Assembly: GCA_028564705.1 (NCBI GenBank)
Contig: JAPXFQ010001693.1
Location: 124,001 to 188,000, forward strand
Reading direction: 5' to 3'
From: Apricaphanius iberus
Taxonomy: Eukaryota > Chordata > Actinopteri > Cyprinodontiformes > Aphaniidae
DNA length: 64,000 nt
Under the pieces are notes generated by a model that was given only the letters and a program-made list of their open reading frames with translations, had not been told where the DNA came from and did no database searches. The number at the start of each line of letters is the position of its first letter. The stretch's first letter is position 1. Shown in pieces: positions 10,040 to 23,081 of the stretch. The translations under genes were made by a program, and so were the position numbers.

Positions 10040-12738
10040 CGGGGGCGTTTCTAGACCTTATTCACTGGGGCACGTGCCTTAGTAAAAGTCTCTAGTGTCC
10101 CTGTAAAATTATAGCGCTGCTCTCACTGGAAACGGCATTCTTGAGCACATGTCTGTGCCTGCATAACTCAAGCCTGTCACTTACCAGCCAAAAAGGAAAA
10201 AAGAAAGCGGTCACAATACACAATCAGGAAATAGCACCTCTGTAGCTGGGTAAGATTGAACGCAACAACCAATGAAAATCATTCACATGATTCTTGCGAA
10301 AGTTTCATTTTACCCACACAGTATACAGTGGAAACCCGCTGGAGCTCGTAACATCACTTTGAGCACTGAGTAAGTTGTCCCCTATTTTATTGTTACAACA
10401 AATTCACAACTTGTTTGACAGACAAAATGACAAGTTGATTGCTGTTAGATAATGTTGCCCAAATCTGTTTTATAATGCTTACCGTCATTGTGGCCCAAAC
10501 TTAGCAGTTTATTTAAGTTTACCAGCCTGTGCTGTCTCCCTCACACACACACAGTCACACCATGAATAGGCTGCATGCACAAATCTGGACAATTAATAAT
10601 GATTTATACGTATACTGTAGAGAGCGTCCTGTAAAAGTATGTTACACTGTTTATGAAGCTGTCCTGCTGTAAAATTAAACATAGCCTTCTGATAAACTAT
10701 TCACAGATGGAGATCAGAAAATTCTTCCTGAACAGAAGCAGAGGGAGAGGAACAGAAAGGAGAGATGAGGAGGGAGGTATGCAGTCTTTCACATTAACAG
10801 TAATATAAACATTTATTGCTGGTAATCGCCAGTGTTCTGATTTGATTAATGGTTTAATGGCAAACCTAAATAAGTTTGATACATTTGCAAATGTAGCCTA
10901 TAATAATCTACACAGAGTCAGATTAGCCTATATGTGATAATTTACCTAAAATGTAGCCTATGATGATCTACTCAGAGTCAGAGTAGCCTATAGGTGATCA
11001 TTTGCCTATAATGTAGCATATAATAATCTACACAGAGTCAGAGTAGCCTATAGATGATAATTTGCCTAAAATGTAGCCTATAATAATCTAGACAGGGTCA
11101 AAGTCGCCTATAGGTGATAATTTGCCTATAATGTAGCCTATAGTAATCTACACAGAGTTAAAGAAGTCTCTAGGTGATCATTTGCCTATAATGTAGCATA
11201 TAATAATCTTCACAGAGTCAGAGCAACCTATAGATGTTAATTTTCTTATAATGTAGCCTATAATAATCCACAAAGAGTCATAGTCGTTTATAGGTGATAA
11301 TTTGCCTAAAATGTATCCTATAATAATCTACAGAGGGTCAGAGTAGCCTATAGGTGATCATTTGACAATAATGTAGCCTATAATACTCTACACAAGGTCA
11401 TAGCAGTCTATATATGATAATTTGCCTAAAATGTAGCCTATATAAAAACTACACAGAGTCAGAGTAGCATATAGATTATAATTTGCCTATAATGTAGCCT
11501 TAAATAATCTACACAGAGTCAGAGTAGCCTATAGGTGATAATTTGCCTATAATGTAGCCTATAAAAATCTACAAAGAGTCAGAGTATCTTATCGATTATA
11601 TTTTTTCTGTGATGTAGCCTATAATAATTTACACAGAGTCAGAGTAGCCAATAGATGATAATTTGCCTAAAATGTAGCCTATAATAATCTACTGAGTCAG
11701 AATAGCCTATACGTGATAATTTCCTTATAATGTAGCCTATAATAATCTACTGAGTCAGAGTAGCCTATACGTGATAATTTCCTTATAATGTAGCCTATAA
11801 TAATCTACACAGTCAGAGTAGCCTATAGGTGATAATTTGCCTAAAATGTAGCCTATAATAATCGACACAGTCAGAGTAGCCTATACGTGATAATTTCCTT
11901 ATAATGTAGCCTATAATAATCTACACAGTCAGAGTAGCCTATAAGTGATTATTTGCCTATAATGTAGACTATAATAATCTACACAAAGTCAGAGTAGCCT
12001 ATTGTAATCTACACAGAGTCAGAGTATCTTATCAATGATAATTTTTCTATAATGTAGCCCATAATAATCTACACAGAGTCAGAGTAGCGTATAGTTGATA
12101 ATTTGCCTATAATGTAGCCTATAATAATATACACAGAGTCAGAGTAGCCTATAAGTGATAATTTGCCTAAAATGTAGCCTATAATAATCTACACCGTCAG
12201 AGTAGCCTATAAGTGATAATCTGCCTATAAAGTAGCCTATAATAATCTACACAGGATCAGAGTAGGCTATAGGTGATAATTTGCCTATACAGTAGACTAT
12301 AATAATCTACACAGAGTCAGAGCAGGCCATAAATTATAATTTGCCTATAATGTAGCCTAAAATAGAAAGATACTTTTTGTCTTTGTGGATTACTTTGTTA
12401 CTTTGCTTTCCTGAACTACTTGTTTAAAACTTGGACTGATGTTTAGGTAGTAATGAATCTGACTCTTTCTAATCATTAATGGTTGAAGTAAGAGGATGTT
12501 TGTAAATCTTTGAGATTTGTATGTGCAAGTAAATGGCATTATATCGTACCCATGAATATATCCTTGTATTTGTACCAGTTGTTAAAATAGCCTACAGCAT
12601 GACAGTGACAATAATGATTTTGAAGCTTTTATCCATAGGCTAGCCATTTATTTTATATTGCGAACACATTATTATTATTTTTTTTATGCATTGGGATTTG
12701 GGGGCCCCAGCAAAGCTCTAGGTCTAGAATCTTCCCTG
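10040..12738. mobile_element. hAT-like element carrying a satellite array
   Basis: The 18-bp left end (10040-10057, CGGGGGCG..TCTAGACC) pairs with the inverted right end (12721-12738), with 14 of 18 positions matching. It is flanked by ATAGAAAG (10032-10039) and ATTGAAAG (12739-12746), an 8-bp duplication with one difference. The interior has no transposase. More than half of it is the ~60-bp satellite at 10890-12362. The termini resemble the CAGGGGCG..CTAGA ends of common fish hAT elements. Boundaries rest on these matches alone. Confidence 0.65.
10890..12362. repeat. ~60-bp satellite/minisatellite array, ~25 copies
   Basis: The unit core 'atgtagcctataataatcta' followed by 'cacagagtcagagtagccta' and 'gataatttgcctata' recurs every 57-61 bp. 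Divergence between units is modest. Shorter variants lacking a few bases around 'cacagagtc' cluster at 11690-11930, which suggests local unequal exchange. No coding content. Confidence 0.95.
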
Positions 12739-12782
12739 ATTGAAAGATGCGTAAAGAGTCTCTCCAACTTCTGATCATTTTC

Positions 12783-12899
<117 letters not shown>

Positions 12900-13740
12900 T
12901 TTGAGTTTGTTGATTTTGCTGTAACTTTGTTTTCTGCAGAAATACAAACATGATCTGGCTCAAAAAGCTGGAAGAAAAAGCCTTGATCCACTGCTGAAGT
13001 TACCATCACAGCCAAAAGGAAAGAAAACTAGACTTGAGGTTGGTTCAAACAGTTTACAGTCAGTTCAGCAGAAGCAGAGGTATCTTTCTTAAAGCATCCT
13101 CTCCAGGTACTGTCTGCCACCTCCCCACAACATACACCAACATACGACATACAGCAACCCACTAACACCAAAATAATCAACACCATGGTCTACCAATGCC
13201 TCCACAAACACCAAATCATCCTCACATCCTCTTCTTTTCAATGACGTTCCTGTTACATGTTCATTGCTGAAGCTCTGGAAAAACATCAACCAAAATTGCA
13301 TATCCATAATTACAAGGGAAAATTAAATACAACATAAATGTAAAATACAATACGTAAATGTTTTTATGCCCATTTTTAATTTTACTTTAATACAAATACG
13401 AATTGTATTTCCCCCCTCAACAAATACAGATACAAATACTAGCTGCTTTTCACACCCCTAACACCTATATACTGTAGTGTTAAACAAAGAAAATACCATC
13501 ACAAATGCATTTCATTAGCATGGACCACGCCTACGGAGATTAGATTAGTTTTGATTAGTTCATTTATTGACAAAGGTTAGAGAGATGATGTGTCTGGAAG
13601 GATGCACTGATGTAGGCTTGTTGACTCTGTGTGGGGGTGCAGTCTTCGGAAGTCGGTCTTCTTCTCGAGCCTGCTCAGGACCCCCCCAGACAAAGAACCT
13701 GAAAGAAACGGATATTAGAGCTGGAGTTTGAAAGAGCAGA
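12900..13740. other. Non-coding, no gene recognised
   Basis: No convincing coding frame or named repeat is visible. Confidence 0.4.
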
Positions 13741-13746
13741 TAAGAA

Positions 13747-14214
13747 GATGAAGGGATGAGGGGATGAAGGGATGAGGGAGGGGATGAAAGGATGAGGGGA
13801 TGAAGGGATGAGGGAGGGGATGAAAGGATGAGGGGATGAAGGGATGAGGGATGAGGGAGGGGATGAAGGGATGAAGGGATGAGGGAGGGGATGAAGGGAT
13901 GAGGGGATGAAGGGATGAGGGGATGAGGGAGGGGATGAAGGGATGAGAGAGGGAATGACGGAGGAGATGAAGGGATGATGGGATGAAAGGAATGAGGGGG
14001 AGAAGGGATGAAGGGATGAGGGAGGGGATGAAGGGATGAGGGGATGAGGGAGGGGATGAAGGGATGAGGGGATGAGAGAGGGAATGACAGAGGAGATGAA
14101 GGGACGATGGGATGAAAAGGATGAAGGGATGAGGGAGGGGATGAAGGGATGAGGGAGGGGATGAAAGGATGAGGGAGCGGACGAGATAAAGGATCAGGGG
14201 GGGGGGGGGGGGGG
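13747..14214 (+). repeat. GGATGA-type minisatellite ending in G18
   Basis: About 450 bp built from 'gatgagggaggg', 'gatgaagg' and 'gatgagggg' modules in higher-order blocks. The strand is almost free of C and ends in 18 consecutive G at 14197-14214. The extreme purine bias makes triplex or G-quadruplex formation plausible, but this is inference only. Confidence 0.93.
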
Positions 14215-15225
14215 TTTACGAGACCACAGTCTGAGCGACGCTGATGGCTAGGTGCTCGGGTTTAAATAGATCACAGAGTAATTAGGAATGGAATTCAGGT
14301 GTGAGATGCCAGGTGAGTCGGATCCGAGTAGATTAGTGAGAGAATACTGAATATGAGGCGTGGTCCAGCTCACGAACCTAAGTTAACATATTAACTTACA
14401 TTTCTTTCAAAAGTACAATAAACAAATCTATAAACTCACCTGAACCGACCAGTTAGGGAGAGCACTAGTGAATGAGCCGCCACTTGTTACTGACTGGCTG
14501 AAGGTCTGTAAAAAATCAGTGGGAGACAACACAATGTGGTAGTCTAATGAAAAAGTAATTTATTTAACTTAATTCAAAATACCCTGTTTAATGACTTATC
14601 AGTAATAACTGAGTACCAGGATTAGTGAAACTGTGATAAAATGCAGACACAAAACACAAACTTGGATTGGTTATACTTGTCACTCAGTACGTTTACATGC
14701 ACATTTCAGTTGAGCTTTGTGGCGTAATCAGACTAAGGGCTTGCCCCCTGATGAGAGCTGAGTCCCAGTTTTTATGTCAGTCAGAAAAAATCTAATTATT
14801 AAATGAGGTACGTTCGACTCCCTGAAAATAGATGGCGACATGCGCCCTTACGTGTTCACCTTATAGAGGTTAGCTTCGAGCTGCAGTTAGGCAGTAAACA
14901 GATGCAGTACAATCACTATGCTCTGTCACTTCATCAGTCCAAACATGCACTGATCGGCCACTTACATTTGTCTTAGCCCACATATTTTTCTTATAATACT
15001 ACTATGTTGTTGCTGAGTTGCACTTCCACATCTCCTATGTGTACGTCCCCAAGGGGGTGCGCGAGTAAGGGTTGGGGGCTTGGATTACACAGAAGTCTGA
15101 TTCCCAAACGCATTATCTGAATAGCTTAGTCGAGCTCCTGAAAGTCCAGTTTGGTTTGATTCAAGCCGGACTAAGGTGTATACATGCATTTCAAAAGTCT
15201 GATTTCAGTCGGACTGAGGTCATAA
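14215..15225. other. Non-coding with a 'gtttacatgcac' repeat fragment
   Basis: No gene. Between about 14687 and 15215 the words 'cgtttacatgcac' and 'tatacatgcatttcaaaag' resemble a fish dispersed repeat, also represented at 50766-51352. Ends are not resolved. Confidence 0.4.
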
Positions 15226-15259
15226 CTTGAAATTCTTTTTCTCTTTTCTCTTCCTGCTA

Positions 15260-16492
15260 GCCTGGATGCATCTTCTCAGCCTTGTAATGGCTTCCTACAA
15301 TTTTTTATTGATCAGGTTGCAACTGCAAGGACTCTCATCTCTGCTCCTGCATCTGACCCCTCAGTACTTGCTACATGTTCTGCAGTTTTTGAGGAGTTTG
15401 AGACAGTGTCGTTATTGTTTTTAGAAGAACTGATTGGCCATATATAGCCATCGGGTTCTCCCCACAACGTTGTCCCTCCTGGCTTCTTTAAAAAAATCTT
15501 CCCTTGTATAGGGCAGTCGGTTCTGGCTATTATCAACAGCAGTTTTTTTTCTGGAGTTGTTCCACTGAGTTTTAAACAAGCCCTTACTTAAAAAACATGG
15601 CCTCGATAGTAGCGTGCTAGCCAACTTCAGCCCCATCTCTAAACTGCCTTTTATTTAAATTTTTCTAGAGAAAGTTGTTTATGCTCAACTCATGTTGTTT
15701 TTAGATGACCACAATGTCCTGGAGGTGTTTTAGTCAGGTTTTAAAACTTTGCACAGCACTGAGTCTGCTTTGCTACGAGTGTTTAACGACATCCTCTTGG
15801 CAAATGACTCTGGTGAACATGTTGTTCTTGTTGTATTGGATCAGCAGCCTTTGACACCGTGGACCACAACGTTCTAGTGGCTCGGCTACGCCACCTAATA
15901 GGCATCTGTGGTACTGCACTGGAGTGGTTAAAGTCGTATCTATCTGACAGGAGCATAACTGTGAGCCTTGGTAATTTTGTGTCTGGCTCTGTTCCACTTT
16001 GTTATGGGGTTCCACAGTTGTCTGTTTTGGGGCCCCTGCTTTTTTCATTGTATTTGATGCCCCTGGGATCAATCCTGAAGAGACATGGCATCTCTTTCCG
16101 TTTTTATGCTGATGACAGGCAAATATATATGCCTTTAAAAAAGAAAGATGCTCTCTCTCTAGCACCACTTCTGTGTTGTCTTGAAGACATTAAAGCCTGG
16201 TTGGCTCTAAATTTCCTACACCTTAATGAGGGGAAAACTGAGGTAATGGTGTTTTTATTTTAATGGCATTTGTATTCCTAGGCTTTCAACACAGCATGAG
16301 ACTCTGCTTCTGTTTGGGTGTTTTATATTTTGTTTATATTTGTTTTACTTTATTTGTTTTTATTTATGTTTTTTTACATTATTTTGTTTCTTTTTAACTG
16401 TTTTATGGTTTCTTTGTTGTCTTGTGTGTACAGCACTTTGTTCTGTCGTTGTTGTTTTAAAGTGCTTTATAAATAAAGTTGAGTTGAGTTCT
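15260..16492 (+). mobile_element. L2/CR1-group LINE, 5'-truncated
   Basis: Translated fragments in shifting frames match LINE reverse transcriptase in order: INSSFFSGVVP, FRPISKLP-like, HSTESALLRVFNDI, then an open segment from 15859 with HNVLVARLRHL, GVPQLSVLGPLLF and FYADDRQIYM. The 3' tail 'aaagtgctttataaataaa' with 'gttgagttgagtt' at 16455-16489 is the usual L2-type end. Several stops and frameshifts lie before 15859. Confidence 0.85.
15859..16263 (+). pseudogene. LINE reverse transcriptase fragment (134 aa)
   Basis: Covers the middle of the RT domain. GVPQ is followed by Leu instead of the usual Gly, and the catalytic box is YADD (in FYADDRQIY). It then continues to the thumb-side motif LNFLHLNEGKTEVMVF. 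It ends at a stop before the C-terminal domain, so the copy is inactive. Confidence 0.8.
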
Positions 16493-17763
16493 GTTACTGC
16501 ACGAAACTTACTAATTGAGCAAAGAAGCCACTACAGTAAGAAGGCAGGAGCATCCTTTTGAAGGAGCAGGAGCACACCAGGCTGAGGTGCATCTAATGCT
16601 GCTAATGGCGGATTCTAATCTGAAAAAAATGAAACAAAAAAAAACAATACAGAGACAGTAGTGATGGGGTCATCTCCATAGGCATTCAAGTCTGAGGTTT
16701 GGGAATATTTTGTATTTACTGAGAGCGCTACAGTTGTTTAATTTACCTAATAATTGTGTATAGAATGCAAATTTCTGATGTCTGTATGTATACTTTTACA
16801 AGTATTTCAAGATTAAGAGTTGTAGCATTTCTGTTTTTATGCCTGTGCAGTCAGGAATTAGCTCCACTTTTTGATCAAGAGGCATGTAAATCGTTTATGG
16901 CATAGTCAACAAATTATCTCTTTATCCACTGAATCCTACGATCTGAATGTGAAGACATGCATGCTTTTGACAGTATGAGAAGGAAGGTAAAGGAAAAATA
17001 GCTGGGGTGAGGGATAGATCGTGGAGTGGATGATGGAGGAGGATCGTGGTGGCTGAGAGAGCTGAAGAGGAAGAAGACAAGGTTAAGCTGGGTGAGGCTA
17101 GGCCAGTAACTTGTCAAAGAGAGGGAGAGCCATGAAAAAAGGGGAGAACAGAGTCAGCGGGTGAGAGCAGAAAGTCAGGGCTCCTCCATGGGGAGGGCTG
17201 CTCTTCACTTCTATGGTTCCTGTTTTGATGCTTTTTTTCAAAGCCTTATGTCTGGAATCTCACTTCATTTCTTTCATGACATCTCTGCCTGGCCTTGTCT
17301 ATGCATCGGTGCCCTGCCCTCATTCCACTGTCTGCTTCCTTCGCTGTCTTTCTAAAGACACAGTGGGAACTCACAGTATTGGTGTGGATGTGTGTCTGTG
17401 TTATAGCAAAGCTGGTGTCTGAGATAAGCCTCTACTAAACAGCATGAGATCGACAGAGCTGAAGGCCTTCCACCCTAGATTTGGAACATCCTCCCTCTGA
17501 GCAAATTTAAACCACACACAAACAGTATTTTTTTTCTCAAATTATTTGTAAAAAGTGTTTTTTTTCTTCATCGTAAATGACATTTATATGTTTTGTCAGT
17601 TTTCTGAGACTAAATGTTTAAACAAATAATTATCCACCATGTTTTTGCTGCAAGGCAAAAGTGCTTACAGCTATAGCAGTACTGAATATGTGGTTATGTA
17701 TTGTCATTAATAGGAGTACTCTGACCTTCAAGCAGCATATCTAGAAAAGATCACATTATTAAG
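16493..17763. other. Non-coding, no gene recognised
   Basis: Short frames only. No repeat with definable ends. Confidence 0.4.
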
Positions 17764-19224
17764 TTGTAACAGAGGAAGAGGAGCTTCAGGAACAATTTTT
17801 TTCCTTCCAAGGTGGAGGAAGATGTTTTTCCAGATCTGAGCCATTTATCTGCAGAATGTCAATGTGAGTTTTTAACTGTCATGCCAAAGAAACTGTTTAG
17901 CACTAAACCTGGCTATACGCAGCTGATTCAGCACAAGATCAGGCTTCGGTCTCCAAACCAGATGCCGATCAGAGACACTACTTCTAAAGCTCCTGAAAAG
18001 TTTATTTCTGTACTGAAGCAGGAGGTTGAATACATGCTGGACACAGGTATCATAGAGCACTCTAGAGGGGAATGGTGTAGCCCTGTGGTATTAGTTCCAA
18101 AGAAAAACGACACATGACAAAGGTTCTGTGTGGACTTTTCTAAATTGAATGCGGTTTGTCTTTGATGCTTACCCCATGCCTAGGGCTGATGAACTCATAG
18201 AACGCCTCGGCAGGGCTAAGTATCTCTCAACACTTGATCTATGTAAAGGTTATTGCCAGGTTCCACTGACTGAGTCCTCAAGGGATTTGACCACCTTTAG
18301 GGTGCCCAGCAGTCTCTATCGTTTTAGGACGATGCCATTTGGACTCCATGGAGCTCCAGCAACATTTCAAGACTGGTTGATGTAGTCCTGAAAGGAGTGG
18401 ATACCTATGCAGCCGCTTACATCGATGACATCGTGGTGTTCAGCGAGACCTGAGAAGAACACGTGAGACATCTGAGTGATGTTTTTCAGAGGATTCAGAA
18501 AGCAGGACTGGTGATCAACCATAAGAAATGTCATATCGCCAAAACAGAAGTGGAGAATCTCGGATGTAATTGGGGGTGGGATCATTCGCCCTCAGGTGAG
18601 TAAGGTTGAAAGGCTTGCTTCCTGTCCACTGCCTACAAGCAAGAAGATGCTGAGATCTTTTCTAGGTTTAGAAGGATGGTATTGTCGGTTTATACCTAAC
18701 TTTTCAACAAGATACGCTGTTTTGAGTGATCTGACTCGCAAGTCATGTCCTAACAAAGTGATTTGGACTAGTGAGAGTGAGCATGCATTCAATGATCTGA
18801 AAAACAGTTTGTGTCATGAACCTGTGCTGCAATGTCCAGATTTTTCTCACCCATTTACTGTACAGACCAATGCTTCAGGAGTAGGACTGGGAGCTGTATT
18901 GCTACAAGGTGCTGGGGAAGACCAGAGACCTGTGCAGTACATTAGCCGAAAGCTGTTTCCCAGGGAAGTGAAGTATTCTACTATCGAAAAAGAGGCATTG
19001 GCCATTACATGGACCTTGGACTCCTTAAGGTACTACCTGATAGGGGGGAGTTTATGCTTGAAATGGATCACAGAGCCTTGCAATGGATTAATAAAATGAG
19101 GGAGTCTAATGCAAGAATCACCAGATGGTATTTATCATTACAGCCATACTGTTTTAAGATTCAATACAAGGCAGGAAAGAAAAATATTATTGCAGACTTT
19201 CTTTCTCGTTCCTTTGAGGAGTAA
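17764..19224 (+). pseudogene. Ty3/gypsy pol relic: reverse transcriptase and RNase H
   Basis: Successive frames give the RT start (VEYMLDTGIIEHSRGEWCSP, VLVPKK), RFCVDFSKLN, the palm (LSTLDLCKGYCQVPL, FRTMPFGLHGAPATFQ), the catalytic YIDD at 18418-18429, then LRSFLGLEGWYCRFIPNFS, and RNase H (FTVQTNASGVGLGAVLLQ, STIEKEALAITW, DHRALQWINKM, AGKKNIIADFLSR). The first RNase H Asp is replaced by Asn (TNAS instead of TDAS). Stops or frameshifts occur near 18115, 18160, 18385, 18450 and 18565. Integrase and gag are absent, so this is a dead, deleted copy. Confidence 0.9.
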
Positions 19225-19950
19225 CGAGCTTATGTGACAAAGTGGAGTGAATGATTTCCCATTCGTCCCTTTAATATATTTTTCTATAGCCTAAAGGTAA
19301 TTTTCTATTTGATATTTTAACTAGATTAAAATGTAGCTATTGCACTGGTTTTGATTTAATGGGTGTCATTGTATAATATTGTAATTTCCTCTTTTAATTT
19401 AATGTTTTTTCTTTGTATTCAGAGTAGGTTGAGGGCACTACCTGTCTGGAGCATCTTCTGATTGGTTACGTCGCTTGGACCAGCCAAATGAAGTGGGATT
19501 TGTTTGTTTAGTATTAGTTTTAAAATGTTTCTTCTACTTTAGAAATAGTTTTGTCATTTGTTAAAACCTAGGTATATTTATTTGGAGATTTATTTCCTTT
19601 TGTGTTTGATTGTTGGAGCACTGCTAATTGGAGCTGATTGCTCCCAGGTGAGATGTTTTTTTTCCTGCTATTTGAAAGAAGCCATATGGAGGCTTTGTGG
19701 GCAAGATTCTTTTCTGACTTGTAAAGAGCAATGGAATAAAAGCCTAGGTAGCATGCTGGCTCCCAAGGGAAAAACCTCACCATCCTGCACTTTGCCTCCA
19801 ATTCTTTCATCTTGAAGACCCTTGGGCTATACTACCTTCCTATATGGCTTATGTGGCATCTTTATTTTCAACACATCCTGAACTGTTGGAAGCTACACAT
19901 ATTGTTTTCATTTAGAAATATTGTTATTGCAGAAAGCCACATAAAACACA
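19225..19950. other. Possible 3' LTR remnant downstream of the gypsy pol relic
   Basis: Sequence after the RNase H stop begins 'tgtgacaaagtgg' (19232) and contains a polyadenylation-like AATAAA at 19735. A matching 5' copy is not present in the window, so an LTR identity is only a suggestion. No coding content. Confidence 0.3.
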
Positions 19951-19959
19951 TGTGAAAAA

Positions 19960-20060
19960 CAACAACACATAAAACACATTTAAAAACAAGGAATGAACGT
20001 ATAAGGACAAGGAAAAACCAAAATATATGTTTTTTCTTGAGAGAAATGCATGCAAAAGGA

Positions 20061-20102
<42 letters not shown>

Positions 20103-20400
20103 TATATATAGAGTATATATATATATAGAGAGAGAGACTAATGCACGTAATAAGGAAAATTAAAAGCAATATATATTTATATTTTTTAACAGAAATTCAT
20201 GTAAAAGGAAAAGGAAAAACAAGGGTATTATTTTTTGCGATGGGAATGCATGTATAAGGAAAAGGGAAAAAAACACATTTTTTTTAAAAAAGATATGGGA
20301 AAATTTAAAAACAAAATATATATTTTTCTTGACAGAAATACATGTAAAAGGAATAGGAAAAAGCAATATGTTGTATATAAATATTTCTTGTCAAAATGCA
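19960..20400 (+). repeat. AT-rich imperfect repeats with (AT)n and AAAAGGAAAA units
   Basis: Units of about 55-75 bp share 'aaatgcatg(t)aaaaggaaaa' and 'atatatttttcttgacagaa'. An (AT)n run lies at about 20069-20098. A closely similar unit occurs in reverse orientation at 50010-50115. Confidence 0.7.
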
Positions 20401-20550
20401 TGTTTAAAGAACAGGTCGTCAGTCCATTGCAGGGCAACATAGAGACAGACAGGAAAAAAAAACAGGAACGCACACACACACACCTAAGGATAATTTAGAG
20501 AGACCTGACAGTCATGTTTTTAACTGTGGGTGGAAGCCGGAGCACCCGGA
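20401..20550 (+). repeat. Teleost dispersed repeat fragment
   Basis: Contains 'gtcagtccattgcagggcaa', 'aggataatttagagagacct' and 'gggtggaagccggagcaccc', the recognisable middle of a very common fish retroposon. Its 3' end type is seen at 7741-7862. Confidence 0.7.
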
Positions 20551-22722
20551 ATACACACCTTAACCACAACCCTGTTGAAAAGTTTGAATCTATTGATTAA
20601 GGTGTTAAAAGTCAAAATAGATATGACATGTTGATAGGGACTGTATGTTAACCTCTGAGCAATAGGTTGTTGCTTGAAAAAACACATTATTTCTAGCTTG
20701 ATTAAATTTTATGTTTAATGGTGTTGTCCCTTCCCTCCATTTAAACAGATAAAGTGTTTCTAACTGGGAAACTTGTTAGGTCTTCCAGGCCAGGCTTTAT
20801 CTCTGTTTAAAAAACAATTGAAGAGAGGAGGAATCCTTAAAGAGGAAAATGTGAAGGAGGAGAATGGGCTAATAATTAAATAATAATAATAATTGTTTTA
20901 ATTATGCCCTTAGTCCCCTGTGTTTGCAGGGGCTATTACAGGGACTCTAGGTACTCTCGTATGTTACCTATGCACAATAATAGTAACTCACGGTGAATGA
21001 TAACAGTAACATTTTGTTGATGGCATTATGTGGACTAGTTCCACGGGCACAAATAATTTCTGCAGTGTCTCTTTAAAAAAATGTTTGAGTGTGCTTTCTG
21101 AATTTTCTGAACACAGCATATCTTGCCAGTGAAAGCCACCAGTCAACAGTGTGACACTGACCAAACCCTGGTGTAGACAGTTAACAAATCTTTCCACAAG
21201 AGAAAAGCTAAACTTCCAATTATGCATTTGTCTAATTTGCATAAAGAAAGAGAAGCTGGCCCTGACTGAATTTTAAATCCAAGCCTTTAACTGATTCTGC
21301 TCACAGGCATCTATGAAAGTTGACAAAGGTTGTGGTGTTCAAAGGGAGCAAACTGATTATCCTGCTGGAGAAAATCCCTATCATCTTTAATCAGCAGGAG
21401 AAATAATGTCAAGGAAAACTCTCCTCTCTTTCGTCTTGGAGTTCTTTTTTTATCACACGGCTTTTGTTTGATGTGCTCATGAGAGACACAACCAAGAATG
21501 AGTGTGTAAAAGAGACTTACATGGGGGAGAGATTCATTACATGGATAATGAGTCCATCTAGGACAGCATGAGACAGTTCACTTCCCCTGTGGTTGTCTTC
21601 AGTGTTCAGGAAGAGGACATTTTTCTAACTTGGAAGCATGGGACTTTAAGCAAAGCTTGAGCTTGGTAGTATGCCTTAACGTGGATGGCAATGCTCCTGC
21701 TGCCTCTGCTGTACAGAATTCAGTACACGTCAAATGTGTCTTTATAGTATTATAATTTATTTGATGGGATTTTTCTCTTTTATACCCGAACATAACCAAT
21801 GCAGCTTTCCAATTAAAAATGTTTCTCATTCAATTTTAACAGCAATGTTTATTTTTTGTGGAAATGCCAACAATGTGATATTGTTAAGATATAGTATATT
21901 TATTAGGACCTGAGTTACACTTGTGCATGAGGATCGAGTCACGTGATCGAGACGTGACGGGAGTAATTTCTTGGGATCGGGACGGGACGGGAGCGACAAT
22001 TGATTCCTGTGTCACCCTGTAGTGGGTAGATTGATCCAGCCTGGTATGACAGCAAAGGGTCATGGGAAATTGTATAAATTGATCAAATATGAGTTTGTTG
22101 TCTTATAAAGTGTGCAAATGTGAATATATATCACAAATATAGTCCACATACCCCTCGTACTTGCTTGTATTTCAAATCTAATTCTAATTTGTGATATTTC
22201 AAATATAATTTAAGCACCATTAGTGTGGACTATAAGAGTCCAATAGTCTTTATATACATTAGTACTCTAAATGTTACTCGTGCCAGTAAAATGCCTATTG
22301 TACATGGTGCCTTGAATGTAGGCATGCTTTATTTTTAAATAGGGCATGCTGGGTTCTTATGCTGCTCTGGGTGGCTGCATTTTGGCTTGGCTCTGTTAGC
22401 TACATTTTCAGTTTTGTTTTTATGGAAATTGCTTCCCCTTTTTATTTTCCTTGAGGAGAAATTGCAATTTTTGGACCTGTATACATAATAGGTTTTGTGC
22501 TGTGAAGTTGGAAGAATTTTTGCTATAAATTTTTCACTTTTTCATAATTTGTTATGATGCATAACCATGGCAACAAGGTGGTTTATAGCCAGTAGCAACT
22601 GATTAACAATGCAAAAGTTGAAATAATACCTCAACTGAAGCCCCAAATCCCTGATGAGTTGAGAAGGAGGCGGCATTAATGTAGAGTAAGAGCAAAAGGA
22701 GACAGAGGAGGATATTCAAACC
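20551..22722. other. Non-coding, no gene recognised
   Basis: AT-rich. Around 21930-22000 repeated 'gatcgggacgggacggga' words look like a decayed transposon end. Nothing else can be supported. Confidence 0.35.
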
Positions 22723-22730
22723 ATCTCTTC

Positions 22731-23081
22731 TAGGGATGCAACGATACCACTTTTTTCAAACCAATAAGATACTTGGATTTAAGTACTTTAAGTACTTGGT
22801 ACCAATGCAATTACTTCTACCACACACAAAAAAAATCCAATGAAATCTTTGCTTCTTACAACAAATGGTGGTAAATTAAATAAAAATAAATTATTAATAA
22901 AAATGATCACAAAACTAAAATTTAAAGTGAAAAATAAATATTTTCTCTTAAATTATTGCAAAGTTTCCAGATTTTAAGTATCGGTTCATGGTAACGGTTA
23001 ACTTTAACCGATACTGATACTGTACATAAGAAAAGTATCGGCACCAATACCCAATACCAGTATCAGTATGGTGCATCACTA
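22731..23081. mobile_element. hAT-type MITE (351 bp) with perfect TSD
   Basis: The left end TAGGGATGCAACGATACCAC and the inverted right end TAGTGATGCACCATAC pair, and the 8-bp ATCTCTTC is duplicated exactly at 22723-22730 and 23082-23089. The interior contains 'gtatcggttcatgg' and 'gtatcggcaccaatac', typical of the fish repeat with 'gatgcaccgatacc' termini. No coding capacity. A fragment of the same family sits at 33914-33979. Confidence 0.9.

Noticed and set aside
10890..12362. CRISPR-like array
   Set aside because: Regular spacing, but the whole unit is repeated with no unique spacers, and the host is a vertebrate; this is a satellite.
16914..17422. Short Ser/Pro and Cys-rich frames on both strands
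   Set aside because: No family resemblance, no splice-site support.
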